From: Oscillospiraceae bacterium
GTDB taxonomy: Bacteria > Bacillota > Clostridia > Oscillospirales > CAG-272
Direction: 5' to 3'
Length of the DNA: 7,480 nt
NCBI GenBank assembly: GCA_015063655.1
Contig: SVTU01000010.1
Coordinates: forward strand, 1-7,480
Under the pieces are notes generated by a model. The model saw only the letters and a program-made list of their open reading frames with translations, was not told where the DNA came from and searched no databases. The first letter of the stretch is position 1, and each line of letters begins with the position of its first letter. The translations under genes and the position numbers were made by a program. Shown piece after piece: positions 1 through 6,363 of this stretch.

Positions 1-186
1 CGCTATGCGGCCGACCGCTATACCGTCCCCGCAGCCCTTGCGGGTCTGCCTGCACTGTCCGTGCCGTTCGGCAAGAGCAAGGACGGCCTGCCGATCGGCG
101 TTCAGCTGATGGGCAAGCCCCTGTCCGAGGCCCTTTTGTACGGAGTCGGCTCGGTGCTGGAGAAGGAAGGGAGTGAGCAAGCATGA
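1..186 (+). CDS. gatA: GatA, Asp/Glu-tRNA amidotransferase subunit A (C-terminal 61 residues)
   Basis: Only the 3' end is present; the frame is open from the first base to a TGA stop. The tail reads through AGLPALSVPFG, then LPIGVQLMG, which is the conserved C-terminal part of the amidase-signature subunit A of GatCAB. GatA hydrolyses glutamine to ammonia, which is channelled to GatB for transamidation of Glu-tRNA(Gln) or Asp-tRNA(Asn) in the cytoplasm. The catalytic Ser-Ser-Lys region lies upstream of the window and cannot be checked. Identity rests on the tail motif plus the overlapping gatB directly downstream, the usual gatCAB order. The stop overlaps the gatB start in an ATGA, which suggests translational coupling and equal subunit production. 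Confidence 0.93.
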   Translation, partial: RYAADRYTVPAALAGLPALSVPFGKSKDGLPIGVQLMGKPLSEALLYGVGSVLEKEGSEQA

Positions 187-1595
187 CGCAATGGGAAGCC
201 GTTGTCGGCTTGGAAATACACGTGGAGCTAAAGACCGAGAGCAAGCTGTTTTGCTCCTGCCCCACCGCCTTTGGCGCACCGCCCAACTCGCAATGCTGCC
301 CCGTCTGCATGGGGTACCCCGGGGCGTTGCCCGTGCTCAACCAAAAGGCCGTTCTGTTAGCCGTACGGGCAGGGCTTGCGCTTGGCTGTCAGATACAGAC
401 AAGCTCGGGGCAGGACAGAAAGCAATATGCCTATCCCGACCTGCCCAAGGCCTATCAGATCTCCCAATATGACCGTCCCCTTTGCCTTGGCGGCCGCGTC
501 GCCTATACCCTTGACGGCGTGAGCCGAGAGCTTGGCATCACCCGTATCCATATGGAAGAGGATGCGGGCAAGCTGATACACGAGGGGGCCTTAACGAAGA
601 TCGATTACAACCGTTGCGGCGTACCGCTCATCGAGATCGTGACAGAGCCGGGGCTTCACTCGGGTGCCGAGGCACGTGCCTTTTTGCGCAAGCTTCACAC
701 GCTCTTGCGGTATGCCGACGTCTCCGACTGCCGCATGAACGAGGGCTCGTTCCGTGTCGACGTCAATCTGTCGGTCCGTCCCGAGGGCGCACACACGCTC
801 GGCGAGCGTACCGAGATCAAGAATATCAATTCCTTCGCCTTCGTGCAAAAGGCGATCGAAAGTGAAACGGAAAGACAGATAGCCCTTATGCAGGCAGGGA
901 AGAGCGTGTCAAGAGAGACAAGGCGCTTTGACCCCGCCACGGGTAAAACAAACGCCATGCGCACCAAGGAGGATGCCGCCGATTACCGCTTTTTCCCCGA
1001 CCCCGACCTGCCGCCCGTGGCGGTATCGCAGGACGTGATCGAGGGCATACGAGCACAGCTCCCCGAGCTGCCCGACCGGAAACGGGAGCGGTGGATGCGC
1101 ACGCATGCGCTGCCCGAGGCCGACGCATGCGTGCTGTGCGCCGACCGTGCGCTTGCCGACTATTACGACCGTGCGGCGAGCGGGGCAAAAGAGCCGAGGC
1201 GGGTAGCCAACCTTGTGCTGTCCGAGCTTTTGCGCCTGTGCCGCAGTGAGGAATTCTCCTGCCCCATCGACCCGTACCACGTGCAGAGGATCGCCGACAT
1301 GCTGAGCGACGGCATCGTCAACTCAGCCACCGCCAAGCGGCTTGTCGGCATGCTCTGGCAGAGAGATACCGACCCCTGTGTGCTCGTCAGAGAAAACGGC
1401 TGGGAGCAGATCAACGACAAGGACACGCTGTACGCCCTGCTGCACGAGGCCGTGGCGGTCTCTCCCCGCTCGCTTGAGGCCATGCGCCTTGGCAAGCGAG
1501 GCGCCGAAGGGGCGCTCGTAGGCTACGTCATGAAGAAAACCGACGGCAGAGCCAACGCCGAGCTGCTTGCCGAGCTGATAGGGAAGCTCGTGTAG
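183..1595 (+). CDS. gatB: GatB, Asp/Glu-tRNA amidotransferase subunit B
   Basis: Complete 470-residue protein, the normal length for GatB. It is the kinase/transamidase subunit of GatCAB: it activates the side-chain carboxylate of mischarged Glu-tRNA(Gln) (or Asp-tRNA(Asn)) with ATP and amidates it with ammonia from GatA. Visible family blocks include VVGLEIHVELKTESKLF at residues 7-23, a CxC...CxxC set (C24, C26, C39, C42) matching the zinc-binding cysteines known in many GatB proteins, YPDLPKAYQISQY at 84-96, RIHMEEDAGKL at 121-131, DYNRCGVPLIEIVTEP at 141-156 and VDVNLSVRP at 192-200. The C-terminal tRNA-binding GatB/YqeY domain spans roughly 325-470 and ends with GYVMKKTDGRAN. The ATG overlaps the gatA stop; a purine-rich AAGGGAG about 9 nt upstream is a plausible Shine-Dalgarno site. 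It appears intact. Confidence 0.98.
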   Translation: MTQWEAVVGLEIHVELKTESKLFCSCPTAFGAPPNSQCCPVCMGYPGALPVLNQKAVLLAVRAGLALGCQIQTSSGQDRKQYAYPDLPKAYQISQYDRPLCLGGRVAYTLDGVSRELGITRIHMEEDAGKLIHEGALTKIDYNRCGVPLIEIVTEPGLHSGAEARAFLRKLHTLLRYADVSDCRMNEGSFRVDVNLSVRPEGAHTLGERTEIKNINSFAFVQKAIESETERQIALMQAGKSVSRETRRFDPATGKTNAMRTKEDAADYRFFPDPDLPPVAVSQDVIEGIRAQLPELPDRKRERWMRTHALPEADACVLCADRALADYYDRAASGAKEPRRVANLVLSELLRLCRSEEFSCPIDPYHVQRIADMLSDGIVNSATAKRLVGMLWQRDTDPCVLVRENGWEQINDKDTLYALLHEAVAVSPRSLEAMRLGKRGAEGALVGYVMKKTDGRANAELLAELIGKLV

Positions 1596-1614
1596 GCTTT
1601 TTGCCCAATTTGGA

Positions 1615-1643
1615 TTGACAAACCGCCCATGCGGTGTTATAAT
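1615..1643 (+). promoter_or_regulatory. Sigma-A promoter of asnS
   Basis: TTGACA (1615-1620) and TATAAT (1638-1643) are separated by exactly 17 bp, and TGT before the -10 adds an extended -10 element. Transcription should start near 1650, leaving a leader of about 44 nt, too short for a T-box riboswitch. The spacer contains a small inverted repeat, CCGC-CCAT-GCGG (1623-1634). The promoter lies just after gatB, so asnS need not depend on gatCAB readthrough. Confidence 0.9.
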
Positions 1644-1693
1644 AAGTTGATATACGCAAATCCTAATGACAAAGAGATAAAAGGAACGGTATT

Positions 1694-3088
<1,395 letters not shown>

Positions 3089-3121
3089 GAAACGGCCTAT
3101 ATCGGGCAAAACCGAAAGGCC

Positions 3122-3159
3122 AAAAGGGTCGTCTCACGCAATGTGAGACGACCCTTTTT
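3122..3159 (+). terminator. Intrinsic terminator of asnS, probably bidirectional
   Basis: A perfect 16-bp stem (3122-3137 with 3143-3158) with loop GCAAT is followed by TTTTT. The core arms read GGGTCGTCTCAC and GTGAGACGACCC. The A-tract at the left base gives a short T-tract on the minus strand, so it could also stop transcription arriving from the XRE gene. It lies 34 bp after the asnS stop. Its inner arms match those of the hairpin at 3746-3773. Confidence 0.95.
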
Positions 3160-3171
3160 GTACAACGAAAA

Positions 3172-3193
3172 CCCCGCCACGGGGGGATTTTTT
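3172..3193 (-). terminator. Second intrinsic terminator between convergent genes
   Basis: The stem CCCCG-CCA-CGGGG (3172-3184) is flanked on the right by A plus TTTTTT (3188-3193) and on the left by AAAA (3168-3171), giving T-tracts on both strands. On the minus strand it reads as a GC hairpin plus TTTT and would end the XRE transcript about 190 nt past its stop codon. On the plus strand it backs up the asnS terminator. The stem is only 5 bp and the minus T-tract only 4, so it is weaker than its neighbour. Confidence 0.65.
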
Positions 3194-3195
3194 GT

Positions 3196-3367
3196 GTATC
3201 CCACCCCTGCGAGATTGCCCTTACGGGCTTCGACTACGGGCTGCTCATGACGCAGGGGGGAACGGAAGGCGGAACGCCTCCCCACGGATACCCATCATGT
3301 AACACTCACGGGCACGAACCGCAGGTTCGTGACGAACGAGGGCTTTGCCCGAGCGGGCGACAGTGAG
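3196..3367. other. Gene-free intergenic block with two nested inverted-repeat modules
   Basis: No convincing gene is visible here. Module 1 (3196-3291) is closed by GTATCC/GGATAC (3196-3201 with 3286-3291). Inside it are an 8-bp stem CCCCTGCG/CGCAGGGG (3204-3211 with 3251-3258), a small GCCC-TTAC-GGGC hairpin (3217-3228) and AGGCG-GAA-CGCCT (3267-3279). It also carries the direct repeat TACGGGCT (3222-3229 and 3235-3242). Module 2 (3305-3367) is closed by CTCAC/GTGAG and holds CACGAACC-GCA-GGTTCGTG (3313-3331) and GGGC-TTT-GCCC (3340-3350). On the minus strand the block would form the 3' untranslated part of the XRE mRNA. It could be a dispersed palindromic repeat, a remnant of a mobile element, or a structured RNA; the sequence alone does not decide. 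Confidence 0.5.
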
Positions 3368-3372
3368 CAACC

Positions 3373-3615
3373 TTATTCCATGCCCAAAAGCCAAGCCACC
3401 GACACCTTCAGTATTTTGGCCAATTCCCGCAATTCGTAATCCGCCACAAATCGTGTACCGTTTTCCATTCGAGACACGCTGTCCCGCTCCAGAATGATCC
3501 CCGCCACCTGCAATTGTGCGGCAAGCTCGCTCTGCGTCATTCTGAGCCGACGTCTCGCCTCATGCACCCTGTCTCCGCAGACGTTCTTCTTCCCGTGATA
3601 ATCGTAAATTTTCAC
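3373..3615 (-). CDS. Small XRE-family helix-turn-helix regulator
   Basis: An 80-residue protein consisting of almost nothing but a Cro/C1-type HTH domain, so it is expected to bind DNA as a dimer and to act as a repressor. The domain begins near residue 14 (GDRVHEARRRLRMTQSELAA); helix 2 is around 27-35 and the recognition helix around 43-53 (RDSVSRMENG). The C-terminal helices end in LKVSVAWLLGME. No separate ligand-binding or dimerisation domain is present. I choose the GTG start at 3615 because GGAGG (complement of 3621-3625) lies 5 nt upstream; a TTG four codons earlier would place the start on the Shine-Dalgarno itself. An inverted repeat 22 nt upstream is a natural candidate for its own operator. 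Target genes are unknown. Confidence 0.88.
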   Translation of the reverse strand: MKIYDYHGKKNVCGDRVHEARRRLRMTQSELAAQLQVAGIILERDSVSRMENGTRFVADYELRELAKILKVSVAWLLGME

Positions 3616-3636
3616 AATTTCCTCCAAAAAATCGAT

Positions 3637-3661
3637 AAAGTTAAGAATTTAACTTGACTTT
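3637..3661. promoter_or_regulatory. Candidate operator dyad upstream of the XRE gene
   Basis: A perfect 7-bp inverted repeat, AAGTTAA-GAAT-TTAACTT (3638-3655), sits within a second near-perfect dyad AAAGTTAAG/CTTGACTTT (3637-3645 with 3653-3661, 8 of 9 pairs). It lies 22 nt upstream of the GTG start and overlaps the -35 of the plus-strand promoter at 3654. This is the position expected for autorepression by an XRE protein that also controls a divergent promoter. The link to this regulator is inferred from position only. Confidence 0.5.
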
Positions 3662-3682
3662 ACCACATTTTTGTTGTATAAT
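3654..3682 (+). promoter_or_regulatory. Plus-strand sigma-A promoter divergent from the XRE gene
   Basis: TTGACT (3654-3659) and TATAAT (3677-3682) are separated by 17 bp, one mismatch from consensus. It points away from the XRE gene toward 3690 and beyond, where there is no plus-strand gene until 5324. Its -35 overlaps the dyad at 3637-3661, suggesting repression by whatever binds there. Confidence 0.65.
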
Positions 3683-3698
3683 TGTGTTAAAGATAAGA

Positions 3699-3728
3699 AT
3701 TATAAAAAATATGATCTCCGACTGTCGC
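3699..3728 (-). promoter_or_regulatory. Candidate promoter of the XRE gene
   Basis: On the minus strand a perfect TATAAT (complement of 3699-3704) is preceded 18 bp upstream by GCGACA (complement of 3723-3728, 4 of 6 matches to TTGACA). Transcription would start near 3692, giving a leader of about 77 nt containing the dyad at 3637-3661. It faces the plus promoter at 3654-3682, so the two could interfere. The poor -35 makes this tentative. Confidence 0.35.
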
Positions 3729-3740
3729 CACCCAAGCCGC

Positions 3741-3778
3741 AAAAAAGGCCGTCTCACAGACGTGAGACGGCCTCTTTT
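3741..3778 (-). terminator. Terminator of the antiporter gene, bidirectional
   Basis: A perfect 12-bp stem AGGCCGTCTCAC/GTGAGACGGCCT (3746-3757 with 3762-3773) has loop AGAC. On the minus strand it is followed by TTTTTT (complement of 3741-3746) and lies 35 bp after the antiporter stop. On the plus strand it is followed by CTTTT, so it can also end a transcript from the promoter at 3654. Its inner arms CGTCTCAC/GTGAGACG match the asnS terminator. Confidence 0.92.
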
Positions 3779-3808
3779 AGGGGATATCTTGCCAAATATG
3801 ACAGCCCC

Positions 3809-5095
3809 CTATGCGTTATCCTGCTTTCTGGCACTCGTTCTTTCGTGCGTCTTGATCTCTCCCGCACGCAGCAACGAGATCTTGGTCAGCATCGGACCGA
3901 CAAGCTCGTAGATCAGCACGGCAAACAGCGTAATGTTGGCGATCATCAAGCCCTCAGCGCCCAGGCCCTCCTTGGCCTTGATCGCCATGCCGAGTGCCAC
4001 ACCCGCCTGCGGCAGCAGCGTGATGCCGAGATACTTCACAATGTTCGGCTCGCACTTCACAAGCGAAGCACTGGAGCGTGCGCCGATGTATTTTCCTGCA
4101 GAGCGTGCCAGGATGTAGACCACACCGATCAGCACCACCGTCCATTCACGGAAGACCTTCAATTCAAGCTCCGCACCGCTGATCACGAAGAACAGCACGA
4201 AGAGGGGAGCGGTCCAGCGATCCACTCTGTCCATCAGCTCCTCGGAGAAATCGCACACGTTGCAGAACACCGTGCCCAGCATCATGCAAACAAGCAGAGA
4301 GGAGAAGGCCACGTGCACCTTCGCCGTGCCGATCGGAACGGTAAAGGAGAGCATCGACAGCGCCACCGTCAGCAGCACGAAGGTCACCGACATGGCAAGA
4401 CGCTTGGAGCGGGAATGGAAAAAGCGCTCGAAATAGTTAAACAGCAGTCCCATCACAAAGCCGAGCAAAAGCGAGAGCACGATCTCCAAAACAGGCTCGA
4501 CCAAAATGGAAATGATATCCACGTGACCCGACTGCAACGCCTTGGCCACACCGAACGAGGCGGCGAACAGCACAAGCCCCACGGCATCGTCAAGAGCCAC
4601 GATGGGAAGCAAGATATCGGTGAGAGGGCCCTTTGCCTTATACTGCCGCACCACCATCAGCGTGGCGGCGGGAGCGGTAGCAGCGGCGATGGCGCCCAGC
4701 ACGATCGCCGTAGGAAGCGGAAGCCTGTCAGCCCCCAGCACGAAGTGCAGAGCGATCAGTACGGCATCCACCAGGAGCGTGGTGGACACGGCCTGAAGAA
4801 TGCCGATCACGGTTGCCTGCTTGCCCGTTTTCTTGAGCTGAGCCAGGCGGAATTCGTTGCCGATGGAAAAGGCGATAAAGCCAAGCGCCACGTCCGAGAG
4901 AAGCGACAGGGCGTGAACGTCCTCCATGGTGGTGAAGCCCAATCCCTTCACGCCAAGCAGGCCGAGGCAATACGGGCCGATCAAAATGCCTGCCACAAGA
5001 TAGGCTGTCACGGCGGGAAGCTTGACGAGCTTGGCCAGACGGGACAGCATCAGTCCTGCAAACAGGGCCACGGATAAGCACAGTAAGATCTGCAT
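3809..5095 (-). CDS. Cation:proton antiporter, CPA2 / Na+/H+ exchanger family
   Basis: A polytopic membrane protein of 428 residues, nearly all hydrophobic and forming about 11-13 membrane segments. It should exchange Na+ or K+ for protons across the cytoplasmic membrane. The family core is visible: LPAVTAYLVAGILIGP near residues 25-40, GFIAFSIGNEF near 72-82, the unwound-helix sequence ATAPAATLM near 139-147, and the paired aspartates of ALDDAVG (D169-D170), the signature of electrogenic CPA2 members. A conserved basic element, ARSAGKYIG, follows near 330-338. No C-terminal TrkA-N/RCK domain is present. I choose the ATG at 5095, with GGGGGT as Shine-Dalgarno 5 nt upstream; an in-frame GTG at 5107 lacks one. 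It stands alone, with its own promoter and terminator. The transported ion cannot be told from sequence. Confidence 0.92.
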   Translation of the reverse strand: MQILLCLSVALFAGLMLSRLAKLVKLPAVTAYLVAGILIGPYCLGLLGVKGLGFTTMEDVHALSLLSDVALGFIAFSIGNEFRLAQLKKTGKQATVIGILQAVSTTLLVDAVLIALHFVLGADRLPLPTAIVLGAIAAATAPAATLMVVRQYKAKGPLTDILLPIVALDDAVGLVLFAASFGVAKALQSGHVDIISILVEPVLEIVLSLLLGFVMGLLFNYFERFFHSRSKRLAMSVTFVLLTVALSMLSFTVPIGTAKVHVAFSSLLVCMMLGTVFCNVCDFSEELMDRVDRWTAPLFVLFFVISGAELELKVFREWTVVLIGVVYILARSAGKYIGARSSASLVKCEPNIVKYLGITLLPQAGVALGMAIKAKEGLGAEGLMIANITLFAVLIYELVGPMLTKISLLRAGEIKTHERTSARKQDNA

Positions 5096-5146
5096 GAGAA
5101 CCCCCACAAGAGTAAAATAATAATAGTGTCTTTTTTAACCTCAACG

Positions 5147-5175
5147 ATTATAGCACTCACCGCCAAAAATGTCAA
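5147..5175 (-). promoter_or_regulatory. Sigma-A promoter of the antiporter gene
   Basis: On the minus strand TTGACA (complement of 5170-5175) and TATAAT (complement of 5147-5152) are 17 bp apart, with TGC immediately before the -10 as an extended element. Transcription would start near 5140, giving a leader of about 45 nt before the chosen ATG. Confidence 0.9.
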
Positions 5176-5268
5176 TAGCTCTTAATAATTTTCTCTCTTT
5201 GGCTCAAAACCGATCGAAAAAGAGACCCTTATCTGCACATTCCGCACATTCTGTCCTCCTGTTCACTC

Positions 5269-5297
5269 TTGACAAAAGAGCGCAAAGCATATATAAT
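5269..5297 (+). promoter_or_regulatory. Sigma-A promoter of the lipoprotein-yqhQ unit
   Basis: TTGACA (5269-5274) and TATAAT (5292-5297) have a 17-bp spacer, a full consensus match. Transcription would start near 5304, only about 20 nt before the ATG, with AAGGAGGA (5313-5320) at the correct distance. No regulatory leader fits in so short a 5' end. About 93 bp separates it from the opposing antiporter promoter. Confidence 0.92.
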
Positions 5298-5323
5298 AAA
5301 GATATGCAAGCCAAGGAGGATAT

Positions 5324-6346
5324 ATGAAGGGTTTACGTATTCTTGCCATGCTGACGGCACTGCTGTGCCTTGTGTCGCTCACGGCATGTCATAAAAAGGG
5401 GGAAGAGGATACCACCACCGTCCCCGACTCAAGCATTTACACCGTCTCCTTCAAAACAGGCGGTGGGGATGACCCCGAAAGCGTGCGAGTCACGGCCGGC
5501 AGTCCCGTGCCCGAGCCTATACCGCCCGTCAAGGACGGCTACGTCTTCAAGGCGTGGCTTCACGGAACGTCCGAGTGGCACTTCTCGCTGGACAAGGTCA
5601 CCTCAGACATCACGCTGACCGCCCAGTGGATCAGTCTCGGCTCTCTGTTTGAGAGCATAGAGAAGACCGATGAGACGGGCTATCTTTACACCTATAAGAC
5701 CTCGTCGCTCATCACGCTTCGCCTGCCCGACCGCACCGCCAAGGGCACACCCATCGTCGGCATCGCCGACGGAGCGTTTGCGGGAGCAGATCAAAACGTC
5801 GATGCCGACAACGTGCCGTATTTGAAATATGTCATGCTGGGCAAGGGCATCACGCACGTCGGTGCCGAGGCCTTTGCGGGCTGCTCGGCCGAGATCCGTG
5901 CAGAGGGTGAGCTGCTGATGCTTGGCGAGGGTGCGTTTGCGGGCTGTACGGGCTTAGGAGAGATCCGCCTTGCCGAGGGTATGACGGCCATTCCCCCCGA
6001 GGCCTTTGCAGGCTGTACGGGGCTTGAGGAGATCGCCATCCCCTGCAGCGTACAGACCATTGAGGAAAACGCCTTTGAGGGCTGCTCCTCTCTCAAGACC
6101 GTGTTTCTCGGCTCGGCCGTCAGCACCGTCAAGGACAGTGCCTTCGTTGACTGCGAGGCACTCGAGGAAGTCTACTATTACGGGGCAGATCAGGCGGCAT
6201 TCGACGCCATTGAGATCGCCGAGGGAAACAACGGAAACACAGCTCTCTTGCAAGCCGCCCTGTATTTTTACGCCGAGGAAGCACCCGCCGTCGATGACAA
6301 CCGCCATTGGTACGTCAACGAGGACGGCAGAGTGCGCATCTGGTAA
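5324..6346 (+). CDS. Surface lipoprotein with InlB-type repeat and BspA-type LRRs
   Basis: A 340-residue protein. Residues 1-22 form a lipoprotein signal (basic start, hydrophobic stretch, lipobox LTAC with Cys22), so it should be lipid-anchored on the outer face of the cytoplasmic membrane. A Ser/Thr/Asp-rich linker follows. Residues about 39-102 form one InlB_B (Listeria-Bacteroides) repeat, with KDGYVFKAWLHG and a closing ITLTAQW. Residues about 140-290 are LRR_5/BspA-like repeats: the AF(A/E/V)xC unit recurs at A204, A227, A250 and A273, exactly 23 residues apart. The tail, with YFYAEEAP and ending WYVNEDGRVRIW, resembles the tails of other clostridial LRR_5 proteins. Such proteins are thought to mediate adhesion or ligand binding; the ligand here is unknown. 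GGAGG precedes the ATG. It is probably cotranscribed with yqhQ, 17 bp downstream. Confidence 0.9.
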   Translation: MKGLRILAMLTALLCLVSLTACHKKGEEDTTTVPDSSIYTVSFKTGGGDDPESVRVTAGSPVPEPIPPVKDGYVFKAWLHGTSEWHFSLDKVTSDITLTAQWISLGSLFESIEKTDETGYLYTYKTSSLITLRLPDRTAKGTPIVGIADGAFAGADQNVDADNVPYLKYVMLGKGITHVGAEAFAGCSAEIRAEGELLMLGEGAFAGCTGLGEIRLAEGMTAIPPEAFAGCTGLEEIAIPCSVQTIEENAFEGCSSLKTVFLGSAVSTVKDSAFVDCEALEEVYYYGADQAAFDAIEIAEGNNGNTALLQAALYFYAEEAPAVDDNRHWYVNEDGRVRIW

Positions 6347-6363
6347 CCCCACGGAGGTACAAA

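Larger units (their letters stand above)
3689..3778 (+). ncRNA. Possible short RNA from the divergent promoter
   Basis: A transcript starting about 7 nt after the TATAAT at 3677-3682 would run near 90 nt to the hairpin at 3746-3773 and the following TTTT. No convincing coding sequence lies inside: the ATG at 3711 has no Shine-Dalgarno and its frame runs through the terminator hairpin. A promoter and terminator with only an AT-rich lead and a stem between them is the layout of a small RNA. If termination leaks, the RNA would run antisense into the 3' end of the antiporter gene. Alternatively the promoter is weak or decayed and the terminator serves only the antiporter. No known RNA family is recognised. 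Confidence 0.35.

Noticed and set aside
1571..1604. Possible terminator at the end of gatB
   Set aside because: A 6-bp stem CGAGCT/AGCTCG with an 8-nt loop overlaps the gatB 3' end, but the TTTTT comes 7 nt later and the stem is weak, so I do not call it.
1644..1693. T-box riboswitch upstream of asnS
   Set aside because: Synthetase genes in Bacillota often carry one, but the predicted leader is only about 44 nt, too short, with no terminator hairpin.
3097..3285. Small minus-strand open frame (62 codons) in the gap after asnS
   Set aside because: It has no Shine-Dalgarno, passes through both terminator hairpins and the inverted repeats, and shows no domain. The repeats explain the region better than a protein does.
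3711..3911. Small ORF starting at the ATG downstream of the divergent promoter
   Set aside because: There is no Shine-Dalgarno, and the frame reads through a terminator hairpin and into the antisense of the antiporter gene.
3671..5077. Long open frame of 468 codons on the plus strand
   Set aside because: It lies antisense over the antiporter gene, has no Shine-Dalgarno, is His/Gln/Arg-rich with no recognisable domain, and runs through the terminator hairpin at 3746-3773. It is a shadow of GC-rich coding on the other strand.
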